From Desulfamplus sp. (GTDB lineage Bacteria; Desulfobacterota; Desulfobacteria; Desulfobacterales; Desulfobacteraceae), in NCBI GenBank assembly GCA_015233755.1, contig JADFXA010000018.1, positions 1-17,324 of the forward strand: 17,324 nt of DNA. Direction: 5' to 3'. The notes below the pieces were generated by a model. It did no database searches. It was given only the letters and a program-made list of their open reading frames with translations, and was not told the origin of the DNA. The position numbers were made by a program, and so were the translations under genes. Shown here piece after piece: positions 1 through 7,133 of the stretch. Each line of letters opens with the position of its first letter. Positions within the stretch are counted from its first letter, which is position 1.

Positions 1-1593
1 AGCATTTATTAAAAGCATAGTACTTCCATCAATACAGGCATTACCGCAAAAAATTACTTTGTTAGCACAATTTTCTGGCAAAAGACCTATTTTTTCCATA
101 TTTTTAGGATTTAAAAAGTTACCAAATCCTCCGGCAATATAAACCTTATCAACCATTTCACAAGTTATTCCCCCCTTCTGAAGGATAAGGTCTATTCCAG
201 TTCTGACAGCTCCTTTTGCTAATTGAATCTGACGAATATCTTTTTGGGTTAGATATATATTATCTCCATAACAAAACGCTAACTGAGACTCTATTTTAAC
301 TATTTCAGGTAGTTTATTTCCAAGCAGTTCATTATTTTGAGGTTTTTCACTTTCCGATAATGTAGTTAGTTCTAATTTACCTGATTTGTCTAAAATTTTT
401 GTTGTTAAAAGCGCTGCAATCAGATCAATAACTCCACTGCCACAAATACCTTTTATTTTATTTTTACCAATTGTATTAAATATAATTTTATTATCTATTA
501 CATCTACTCTCTCCACAGCACCGTCAATTGCTCTCATTCCACTTGAGATGCCCATTCCCTCAAATGCAGGTCCAGCAGCTGTTGAAGTTGCAAATCGCCG
601 ACCCTTTACATTTAGGCAGAGTTCACCATTTGTCCCCATATCAAGATAGAGAACTGATTTATGATCATCAAAAAATTCAGGGCATCTAAGAAGTCCGGCA
701 CTAATATCTGAACCAACAAATGCATGAATCACTGGTGGTAAATATACACTTGCATATTTGTTTATGTTAAGTCCAAATTGATTTATCGGAAATGTGGCTG
801 CCCCTGGAATATCTACTTTAAATGGAAGATAACCAAGCGGTTTTGGATCAATTGAAGCTGCAATTTGAAGCATAGTTGTATTAGCTCCTATAACAACATC
901 AACAATTTGATCTCTTTTTGATCCGATATTTTCGCAAACCTCTTCAATTAACTCATTTAGCCTATCTCTAATAAGCTTAGACATTTTAGCAAGTCCGTCA
1001 GGAGTTGATGAGTAATTAATTCTACTTAAAACATCGTGTCCGTGAACAACCTGAGGATTCAGGCTTGAAGCAGATCCCAAAATTTTCATATCAGTAAGGG
1101 AAACAACAACAATGACAAGCGTAGTTGTTCCAATGTCAATTGCAAGACCAAGTCTTTTATGGCTATCTATACCACATAGTTCAGCTTTAGTTGAGCTGTT
1201 CAAACTTGGATTAAATTTGTTATCTAAATTAAAGTTCCAGTTAAATTTTTCTAATATACCAACAGAGAGAATTTTTTCTCCTCTACTCTGTTGGTCATTA
1301 TTTAGTTTATCATACAGATATGCTGCCTCAAGTCTAATTGTTGTATCAGACTCTGGATATGCCATACAGGCAAGCCTAACCCCTTTTAATGACTCTTCAG
1401 AGGTTATATTTTCATTTGGTGTTGGTGGAATCTTGGAAGGCTCAACTGCTAAAATGCGACAACCTCCACAGATACCATTACCACCACAAGGTGTCTCAAT
1501 ATGTATACCAGCTCTTTCTAATCCGTCATGGATAGATTCGCCACTTTTTATATCAATAGTTAACTGAATTGGCTCTACAAAAATTTTCATCAT
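1..1593 (-). CDS. RACo-like corrinoid activation protein: N-terminal [2Fe-2S] ferredoxin plus ASKHA (DUF4445) domain, 3' end outside window
   Basis: I read this gene by translating the minus strand; 531 codons are visible and the C-terminus is cut by the window edge. The first ~80 residues are a plant-type ferredoxin with Cys36, Cys42, Cys45 and Cys76 (CX5CX2CX30C). From about residue 125 there is an actin-like ATPase fold: LGLAIDIGTTTL (phosphate loop), GANTTML, YLDMGTNGEL, a GPAFEGMGISSGMRAIDGA stretch, GICGSGVIDL and YIAGGFGN. This order matches RACo, which uses ATP and a reduced 2Fe-2S cluster to reduce inactive Co(II) corrinoid proteins to Co(I) in the cytoplasm. RACo of Carboxydothermus is about 630 residues, so roughly 100 are missing here. 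Its start overlaps the stop of the J-protein gene (TAATG); a second ATG follows at once (1590-1588). The target corrinoid protein or methyltransferase is not in the window, so the substrate is unknown. Confidence 0.9.
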   Translation of the reverse strand, partial: MMKIFVEPIQLTIDIKSGESIHDGLERAGIHIETPCGGNGICGGCRILAVEPSKIPPTPNENITSEESLKGVRLACMAYPESDTTIRLEAAYLYDKLNNDQQSRGEKILSVGILEKFNWNFNLDNKFNPSLNSSTKAELCGIDSHKRLGLAIDIGTTTLVIVVVSLTDMKILGSASSLNPQVVHGHDVLSRINYSSTPDGLAKMSKLIRDRLNELIEEVCENIGSKRDQIVDVVIGANTTMLQIAASIDPKPLGYLPFKVDIPGAATFPINQFGLNINKYASVYLPPVIHAFVGSDISAGLLRCPEFFDDHKSVLYLDMGTNGELCLNVKGRRFATSTAAGPAFEGMGISSGMRAIDGAVERVDVIDNKIIFNTIGKNKIKGICGSGVIDLIAALLTTKILDKSGKLELTTLSESEKPQNNELLGNKLPEIVKIESQLAFCYGDNIYLTQKDIRQIQLAKGAVRTGIDLILQKGGITCEMVDKVYIAGGFGNFLNPKNMEKIGLLPENCANKVIFCGNACIDGSTMLLINA

Positions 1594-2357
1594 TATGTTA
1601 TTTTTCGCTCTTTTTTGATATTGTTATACGCTTCTTGAATCTCTCTAAATTTATCGTTTGCAAATTTTACGAATTCTTCAGGAAGACCTTTTGATGCAAT
1701 TTTATCAGGGTGATATTCGGTAACTAATTTTCTATACTGTTTTTTTATCTCTTCATCTGATGCACTCTCATCGCACTGCAATACAGCATAAAATCTTTTA
1801 GAACCTTTGGAATACTTTGACTTGAGCATTGCATAGTCTGTAGGGGAGTAGTTGAAAATTTTGGCTGCACTTAGCAGCATACGCTCCTCTTCAAAAGTTA
1901 TTCCACCATCTGCAAACGATACTCTGAAAAGTATATCCATCATAAGGTCAATAATTCGTGGCTGCCCACTAAAAGTACGGTAAAATTGAGAAGCAAATGC
2001 TTCAAAACTTTCAGAAGAGTTTATAGCTTGTCTAAAAATATTAATAGCACTCTCTCTGCTTTGAGCATCTAAATGAAGTTCATTGAGCATAAATGAGTCA
2101 ATTAGATCTATTTCTTTTTCTGAAACTCTGCCGTCAGCTTTGGCAATTTTTGCAAGCATAGAAAAGACAGCTACAAAAAACGTTAATTGTGCCTCTTCAC
2201 CATAAGATAGTCTTTGGTATATACTCTCATTTAAAAGATATTCTTGACTTTTTTTGTCGACAAATGTGTGTCCAAAAGCCGCGCCTGCCACAGCACCAAT
2301 TGGTCCTCCAATCATAAATCCAATGGTGCCGCCCACCATTTTTCCAAGCCATCCCAT
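1593..2357 (-). CDS. djlA: DjlA-like co-chaperone: Gly-rich membrane segment, TerB domain, C-terminal J domain
   Basis: This 254-residue protein has three parts. Residues 5-30 are hydrophobic and very glycine-rich (repeated GG/GxxxG), a likely single membrane segment with glycine-zipper character. Residues about 60-175 form a helical TerB-like domain with two acidic motifs of the type KADGRVSEKE and FADGGITFEEE, typical metal-binding-like repeats of the family. Residues about 188-254 are a J domain with the HPD tripeptide at 216-218, which stimulates the ATPase of DnaK. The order membrane segment-TerB-J is that of DjlA, a membrane-anchored DnaK partner. The ATG at 2357 has AAGGA eight bases upstream. 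The gene is first in a two-gene unit with the RACo-like gene, a pairing I do not recognise. The role in this organism is inferred from domains only. Confidence 0.85.
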   Translation of the reverse strand: MGWLGKMVGGTIGFMIGGPIGAVAGAAFGHTFVDKKSQEYLLNESIYQRLSYGEEAQLTFFVAVFSMLAKIAKADGRVSEKEIDLIDSFMLNELHLDAQSRESAINIFRQAINSSESFEAFASQFYRTFSGQPRIIDLMMDILFRVSFADGGITFEEERMLLSAAKIFNYSPTDYAMLKSKYSKGSKRFYAVLQCDESASDEEIKKQYRKLVTEYHPDKIASKGLPEEFVKFANDKFREIQEAYNNIKKERKIT

Positions 2358-2394
2358 AATAGTTATCCTTTATAGAAATATTTAATATTTGTTC

Positions 2395-2432
2395 TATGAA
2401 GTTAATAAATATCTCTTGTATGAAGTTAATAA
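2395..2432. repeat. Two copies of TATGAAGTTAATAA in the divergent intergenic region
   Basis: The 14-base sequence TATGAAGTTAATAA occurs at 2395-2408 and again at 2419-2432, a spacing of 24 bases (just over two helical turns). It lies 38-75 bases upstream of the djlA-like start, on the same side of the gap as its promoter should be. Direct repeats at this spacing can be regulator sites, but the region is very AT-rich and no regulator is identified. A shorter repeat (TATATACAAA, about 2440-2456) follows. The rest of the 2358-2547 gap shows nothing else I can name. Confidence 0.35.
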
Positions 2433-2547
2433 TTTATCTATATACAAATATATACAAAAAAGTTACTCCACAAAATAGTTATATTTTAAAAGTCCAATAT
2501 CTCCCTAAATCGATACTTGTTAACCTATAAATTTTTAAAGAGGAAAA

Positions 2548-2943
2548 ATGGTAGCAATATATCTTACTGGAATAACCATTGCAATGCTCAATCTTACTGG
2601 AATAGGTTTTGTTATATTTCTGATTCTGTTCAATGATCATTCAATTAGCAAGCTTAAAAAAGCAAATTTTAAAAAAAATAATATTATGAAAGAGGTTGTT
2701 GAAGATAAGATAGATAGATTGCCTGTTCTCCAAGAAAAAAGCCCTAATCATAGCAGCTTATCAACGAATAAAGCCAACACAAGAACAACAATAGCAACTG
2801 GAATAGCAGCATCTGCTGGAGCAGATGCTATAAGTAGCAATTTAAAAGTGAGTAAAACCGGCGATTCTAATAATATTGATGATATATTAGACGATTTAGA
2901 TTTAAGTGATTTTGATAATCTTGACCTTGATGATTTTAATTGA
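2548..2943 (+). CDS. Small membrane-anchored protein with acidic C-terminal tail, unknown function
   Basis: This is a 131-residue protein that I do not recognise. The start is well supported by AGAGGAAAA just before the ATG. Residues about 4-28 are hydrophobic and form one membrane helix, followed by a lysine-rich stretch (about 33-47) that would sit in the cytoplasm under the positive-inside rule. The middle is polar and rich in Ser, Thr, Asn and Ala. The last ~25 residues are dominated by Asp and Leu in a repeating D-D-L-D-L pattern ending in DDFN. The gene stands alone between the divergent djlA-like gene and the convergent dnaE. The stop lies only six bases from the dnaE stop. Clean start signals make it a real gene; function is unknown. 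Confidence 0.65.
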   Translation: MVAIYLTGITIAMLNLTGIGFVIFLILFNDHSISKLKKANFKKNNIMKEVVEDKIDRLPVLQEKSPNHSSLSTNKANTRTTIATGIAASAGADAISSNLKVSKTGDSNNIDDILDDLDLSDFDNLDLDDFN

Positions 2944-2952
2944 ATAAATTCA
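2941..2952. other. Palindrome spanning the two convergent stop codons
   Basis: TGAATAAATTCA is a 5-bp inverted repeat with a two-base loop. Its two ends are the TGA stop codons of the plus-strand small gene and of dnaE. On the plus strand it is followed by a run of seven T, so it could be a weak terminator for the small gene. The stem is short and AT-rich, so efficient termination is doubtful. Confidence 0.3.
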
Positions 2953-5900
2953 TTTTTTTGCCTGCCAACTCTTTTTTTTCTCTTTCTGTTTTATAGCACT
3001 ACATCTTGTCTCAATCGAGCCTAAACCAAGCAAAGCATCAACTTCTTTAAAAAGTGCTGAGTCGGGAGATAGCTTTAAACTATTATCTTGTGAAATCTGA
3101 AGAATAACAGTAGCACTCTTTGATATTTGAATCTCAAGAAAACCATTGCAGTTTCCTGGATATTTACTAAAGATGTTTTTAAGTTTATCAAGTGTGTTTT
3201 CATCTGCTTTTAAATTATTGCTTTCAGTGGGTTCTATGCTATTTACATCAAAGGCTTTGATTTTAATAATTATTGTTGTTGCCCACTCTTTTTCAGCCAT
3301 CTCCATCGGAACAATAGATTCAGCAAGAAGTTTTACACCGTTCTCTTTCTTCTGTACTTCTGCCTGAACAATGACCGCTCCTTCACTTGCAATAACTTGG
3401 CTATATTGAGCATAAACTTCGGGAAAGACAACAACCTCAACAACGCCGTATGTATCTTCAAGAGCTGCAAAAGCCATTGTATCGCCCTTTTTTGTCTGCA
3501 ACACCTTTACAGGTCGAATCGTCCCGCCCATTCTAACTGTCAATTTATCTCCTATCTCATTAAGATTAGATGAGTTGACATTGGTATATCTTGAGATGAT
3601 AGATTTGTATTTATCAAGAGGGTGACCTGTAATATAAAATCCTAAAGTCTCTTTTTCCATTGCAAGCAGTTCGCTTGAGTCCCACTCCTCAATATTAGGT
3701 AGTTTAGGGATAGTTATTGGAGCAGAAGATTTGCCATCCATAGATGAAAAGAGATCCATTTGAGAGTCGTCTCTCTCCTTTTGTATCCTATTCCCATGCT
3801 CTAAGGCACTCTCTACAACTGCCATTAACTGACTTCTTTTTGCACCAGTTGAGTCAAAAGCACCGCATTTTATAAGAGCTTCAACAACCCTTTTATTGAC
3901 TTTGCTAAGATTTACCTTTTCACAAAAATCGTATATTGACTTAAATTTTCCAGATTCATTCCTTACCGCAACAATAGAGTCAATAGCAGCAGAGCCAACA
4001 TTTTTAACTGCCGCCATACCAAATCTTATCGCATCGTAAGTTACTGTAAATCCTGCATCACTTTCATTTACATCAGGAGGCAAAACTTTAATTGCATGAC
4101 TGCGACACTCATCAATGAATTTTACAACACTCTCTGAATTACTCATTTCACTGCTCATCAGCGCTGCCATGTATTCACGCGGATAATGAGCTTTTAAATA
4201 TGCGGTTTGAAAACATATTAAGGCATAGGCAGCACTGTGAGATTTGTTAAATCCATATCCTCCAAATTTTTCCATAAGATCAAAAAGCTCTGATGCTTTT
4301 TTCTCAGATAGATTGTTCTCTTTTGCTCCTTTAAGAAAAAGTCCTCTGTGTTCGTCCATCATAGAGGCTATTTTTTTTCCCATAGCTTTTCGCAAACCAT
4401 CTGCATCAGCCATTGAGTAGTTTGCAAGCACGCTTGCAATCTTCATAACCTGCTCTTGATATAAGATTACTCCATATGTCTCTTTTAAGATTGGCTCAAG
4501 CTCTGGAAATAGATACTCAACTTTTTCGCGGCCATGTTTTCGCTCAACATAAGAGTCAGCCATACCACTATCAAGGGGACCTGGACGATAGAGGGCAACA
4601 AGAGCAACAATGTCGCTGAAAGAGGCTGGCTGCAACCTTGAAATAAGCTCCTTCATCCCAGAGCTTTCAAGCTGAAACACACCAGTTGTATCTGCTTTTG
4701 AAAGAAGCTGATAAGTAGCTTTATCTTCTAAATCAAGGTTTAAGATATCTGGAATTTCTATAGAGTGTGAAGGATCATTTGCGGCTGATTTTTTGATAAG
4801 CTCAATGGTGTTTTTTATAACAGTTAAGTTGCGAAGTCCTAAAAAATCAAACTTTACAAGACCCAATTTTTCAACATAGTTCATATCAAATTGGGTTACA
4901 ACCTCGCCCTCCTTACCTCGATAAAGTGGCAGATATTCCACAAGTGGTTTATCTGAAATAACAACTCCAGCAGCGTGAGTTGATGCGTGGCGCGGCAAAC
5001 CTTCCAGCAGAAGCGATATATCAATCATCTCTTGCTTTACAGGGCTTTCACTTGCCTTTTCAAGAATTTCAGGCACATCATCAAGAGCTTGTTGTAGAGT
5101 AACTTTAGGACCTTCTGGCACCATCTTGGCAATCTCATCAACCTCTGGAAGAGGAACTCCTAAGGCTCTTCCAACATCTCTGATAACGGCCTTTGCTTTT
5201 AATTTTCCAAATGTGATAATTTGAGAGACATATTGACCGCCTCCATATCTATCAATTACATATTTATAGACCTGATCTCTTCCCTCAATACAAAAATCAA
5301 CATCAATATCAGGCATACTAATACGGGCAGGGTTTAGAAATCTTTCAAATATAAGACCATGCTCAATTGGGTCTAAAGCTGTGATCTCCATAGCGTAAGC
5401 AACCATACTTCCAGCAGCAGAACCACGGCCAGGGCCGACTGGAATATTATTTTCTCTTGCGTATCTTATAAAATCCGCCACAATCAAAAAATATCCAGAA
5501 AAACCCATATTTAGAATTACGCCAATCTCATAATCAAGACGATCTTTGTAGAGTTTTTCATCGAGCTCACCAAAATTTAGATTTTTCTCTTTAATAACAG
5601 CAAGACGCTTTTGAAATCCATCTCTAACCTGACGTTCAAATATTTGGTCAACACTCTCCTCTATATTGGCAACTTGACTGTTTGCTGTTTGGCTCTCTTT
5701 ATTACTGTTATCTCTATAGCTATTATCATCTAAGAGATTAGAGTTAGGATTTTGTTCTTTTGGAAGAGTGTATCTTGGAAAATGGTAGGTTTTATTATCA
5801 AATTCAACATTGCACATCTCAACAATTTTCCAAGTATTCTCAATTGCACCTTTATATTTGCCAAGATCGCGGATCATCTCGTTGGCAGACTTAAAATAGA

Positions 5901-6669
5901 GTTGATCAGAATCAAATTTAAACCGAGACTTATTATTTATCGTATCGCTTGTCTGAATACAGAGAAGTGCCTCATGTGCACGAACATCACCTTTTGATAG
6001 GTAGTGGCAATCGTTTGTTGCAACCATTGGAATTGATAGCCTTTGGCTTAACTCTAATATCCCTTGATTAACTTTATCTTGAATATCAATTCCATTGTGT
6101 TGCACTTCAAGAAAAAAATTATCTTCACCAAAGATTTTAAGATAATAGCGTGCTGAGGCATCAACATCACCTTTTGTCCCTTTAAGTATCTTTTGAGGTA
6201 TTTCACCTTTAAGACAGGCAGATAAAGCAATAAGACCTTTGCTAAATTTAGGTAAAACCTCTCTGTCAATTCTCGGTTTATAGTAAAAACCTTCAAGTTG
6301 GGCAATTGATGCCAATTTGCATAAATTTGAATAACCTTCTCTATCTTTTGCAATAAGAACTAAATGGTTAACTCCTTTGCTATCTTCTGATGTTTTGTCA
6401 GAAAGTGTGCGGGGAGCAATATACATTTCGCAACCAATCAGAGGCTTTATTCCAGCTTTAATAGCTTTTTCATTAAAAGATGCAGCCCCAAACATTGTGC
6501 CATGATCTGTCATTGCAACAGCATCCATACCAAACTCTTTACAACGTTTCATTAATGGATCAAGCCTTATTGCACCGTCAAGCAGAGAGTATTCAGTGTG
6601 AACATGAAGATGGTAAAATTTGGTTGTGGTTAATTCTTTGTTTTGTAAATAACTATTTGATTCCGGCAT
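2950..6669 (-). CDS. dnaE: DNA polymerase III alpha subunit (DnaE1 type)
   Basis: This is the catalytic subunit of the replicative DNA polymerase; 1239 residues versus 1160 in E. coli. The PHP domain (about 17-290) keeps the full set of putative metal ligands: H22, H24, D55/H56, E81, H102, C152, D220 and H222. The polymerase core has GPGRGSAAGS (412-421), the PDIDVDF acidic motif (453-459) and KFDFLGL with D608, which together supply the three catalytic aspartates. A clamp-binding pentapeptide QMDLF is at 970-974, and an OB fold covers about 1040-1120. The tail after 1125 is less conserved. A low-complexity Asn/Ser-rich insertion lies at about 305-336. The ATG at 6669 lies 17 residues before the PHP domain but has no clear Shine-Dalgarno sequence; no better start exists upstream. 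Transcribed alone, leftwards. Confidence 0.97.
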   Translation of the reverse strand: MPESNSYLQNKELTTTKFYHLHVHTEYSLLDGAIRLDPLMKRCKEFGMDAVAMTDHGTMFGAASFNEKAIKAGIKPLIGCEMYIAPRTLSDKTSEDSKGVNHLVLIAKDREGYSNLCKLASIAQLEGFYYKPRIDREVLPKFSKGLIALSACLKGEIPQKILKGTKGDVDASARYYLKIFGEDNFFLEVQHNGIDIQDKVNQGILELSQRLSIPMVATNDCHYLSKGDVRAHEALLCIQTSDTINNKSRFKFDSDQLYFKSANEMIRDLGKYKGAIENTWKIVEMCNVEFDNKTYHFPRYTLPKEQNPNSNLLDDNSYRDNSNKESQTANSQVANIEESVDQIFERQVRDGFQKRLAVIKEKNLNFGELDEKLYKDRLDYEIGVILNMGFSGYFLIVADFIRYARENNIPVGPGRGSAAGSMVAYAMEITALDPIEHGLIFERFLNPARISMPDIDVDFCIEGRDQVYKYVIDRYGGGQYVSQIITFGKLKAKAVIRDVGRALGVPLPEVDEIAKMVPEGPKVTLQQALDDVPEILEKASESPVKQEMIDISLLLEGLPRHASTHAAGVVISDKPLVEYLPLYRGKEGEVVTQFDMNYVEKLGLVKFDFLGLRNLTVIKNTIELIKKSAANDPSHSIEIPDILNLDLEDKATYQLLSKADTTGVFQLESSGMKELISRLQPASFSDIVALVALYRPGPLDSGMADSYVERKHGREKVEYLFPELEPILKETYGVILYQEQVMKIASVLANYSMADADGLRKAMGKKIASMMDEHRGLFLKGAKENNLSEKKASELFDLMEKFGGYGFNKSHSAAYALICFQTAYLKAHYPREYMAALMSSEMSNSESVVKFIDECRSHAIKVLPPDVNESDAGFTVTYDAIRFGMAAVKNVGSAAIDSIVAVRNESGKFKSIYDFCEKVNLSKVNKRVVEALIKCGAFDSTGAKRSQLMAVVESALEHGNRIQKERDDSQMDLFSSMDGKSSAPITIPKLPNIEEWDSSELLAMEKETLGFYITGHPLDKYKSIISRYTNVNSSNLNEIGDKLTVRMGGTIRPVKVLQTKKGDTMAFAALEDTYGVVEVVVFPEVYAQYSQVIASEGAVIVQAEVQKKENGVKLLAESIVPMEMAEKEWATTIIIKIKAFDVNSIEPTESNNLKADENTLDKLKNIFSKYPGNCNGFLEIQISKSATVILQISQDNSLKLSPDSALFKEVDALLGLGSIETRCSAIKQKEKKKSWQAKK

Positions 6670-6754
6670 ATTTTTATCAATTCTAATGAGTTGGCTATAA
6701 GGTTAAAATATTGGATATTAATTATTTATTACGGAGCTTCGGGCTTAATAGCCT

Positions 6755-6776
6755 CACAGCTTGATGTGGAGCTGTG
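6755..6776. other. Hairpin in the dnaE upstream region
   Basis: CACAGCT (6755-6761) and AGCTGTG (6770-6776) form a 7-bp stem with an eight-base loop. A short inverted repeat GGCTTAATAGCC (6742-6753) sits beside it and resembles the GGCT/AGCC core of the hairpins at 17164-17278. The element lies about 85-110 bases upstream of dnaE and could be in its 5' leader or be a decayed extragenic palindrome. There is no T-run. The remainder of 6670-6884 is AT-rich, with no other gene or clear promoter that I can support. Confidence 0.3.
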
Positions 6777-6884
6777 GAGCCTTTCACTTAATATAATAAG
6801 ATAGACTCAATGTTGCTATTTCTTCAAGAGGTTTTTCAATTAAACCCCACATCTTTATGTTATAGACTTTTATATGCAAAACAA

Positions 6885-6919
6885 AAACCCCGCATAAAAT
6901 CAAGTTTTATGCGGGGTTT
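6885..6919 (-). terminator. Strong intrinsic terminator of the leucine tRNA
   Basis: A perfect 15-bp stem (6885-6899 with 6905-6919) has a five-base loop and a GCCCC/GGGGC-type core. On the minus strand it is followed by TTTTTGTTTT. It begins 18 bases after the tRNA CCA end, so it most likely ends the tRNA transcript. Rightward transcripts would meet the stem followed by ATTTTA, so weak action in the other direction is possible. Confidence 0.9.
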
Positions 6920-6937
6920 ATTTTATAGAGAGCCAAG

Positions 6938-7024
6938 TGGTGCCGAAGGGGAGACTCGAACTCCCACAAACATACGTTTACTAGTCCCTGAAACTAGCGC
7001 GTCTACCAATTCCGCCACTTCGGC
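6938..7024 (-). tRNA. tRNA-Leu, anticodon CAG
   Basis: The minus strand folds as a complete class II tRNA of 87 bases including encoded CCA. The acceptor stem GCCGAAG/CTTCGGC pairs perfectly, followed by A as discriminator and CCA. The D-arm region has the typical GGCGGAATTGGTAGACGCG start of bacterial leucine tRNAs. The anticodon stem CTAGT/ACTAG encloses loop TTCAGGG, giving anticodon CAG for the CUG codon. A long variable arm (AAAC-GTAT-GTTT) and the T arm GGGAG-TTCGAGT-CTCCC follow. The variable arm, A discriminator and anticodon all agree on leucine. It is a single-gene transcript with its own promoter (7104-7076) and terminator (6919-6885). Confidence 0.97.
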
Positions 7025-7052
7025 TTACAACTTTTATAATCCAGAAAAAGGA

Positions 7053-7081
7053 TTGCTTTGAAATTATAAGTAGTTTATATA
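7053..7081 (+). promoter_or_regulatory. Candidate ribF promoter sharing its -10 box with the tRNA promoter
   Basis: On the plus strand TTGCTT (7053-7058) is followed after 17 bases by TATATA (7076-7081). Transcription would begin near 7088 and the ribF ATG at 7134 would follow about 46 bases later. The -35 matches consensus in four of six positions, so this is weaker evidence than for the tRNA promoter. It also argues against translation starting at the ATG at 7083. Confidence 0.45.
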
Positions 7082-7104
7082 TATGCGTTTCTGGGCTTTG
7101 TCAA
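7076..7104 (-). promoter_or_regulatory. Promoter of the leucine tRNA
   Basis: On the minus strand TTGACA (7104-7099, perfect sigma70 -35) is followed after 17 bases by TATATA (7081-7076). Transcription would begin near 7069, giving a leader of about 45 bases that RNase P would remove at 7024. The perfect -35 and spacing make this convincing. The -10 box is shared with the plus-strand ribF promoter. Confidence 0.75.
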
Positions 7105-7133
7105 GCCTATTATTCTTAGAAAAAAAGGGACTT

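Noticed and set aside
386..649. Plus-strand frame with a hydrophobic start resembling a signal peptide
   Set aside because: It is antisense to conserved ASKHA motifs and has no ribosome binding site.
1112..1567. Plus-strand frame of 151 codons
   Set aside because: It lies opposite the RACo-like gene, whose minus-strand translation shows all family motifs.
6054..6353. Minus-strand frame of 99 codons
   Set aside because: It overlaps dnaE in another frame; the DnaE frame is unmistakable there.
6810..7061. Plus-strand frame of 83 codons with a GETRTPTNIRLLVPETSA segment
   Set aside because: It runs antisense through the leucine tRNA and its terminator; this peptide type is a known artefact of translating tRNA genes.
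7083..7133. Upstream in-frame ATG for ribF
   Set aside because: No Shine-Dalgarno sequence, overlaps the predicted promoter start, and the extra 17 residues do not fit the family; ATG 7134 has AAGGGA.
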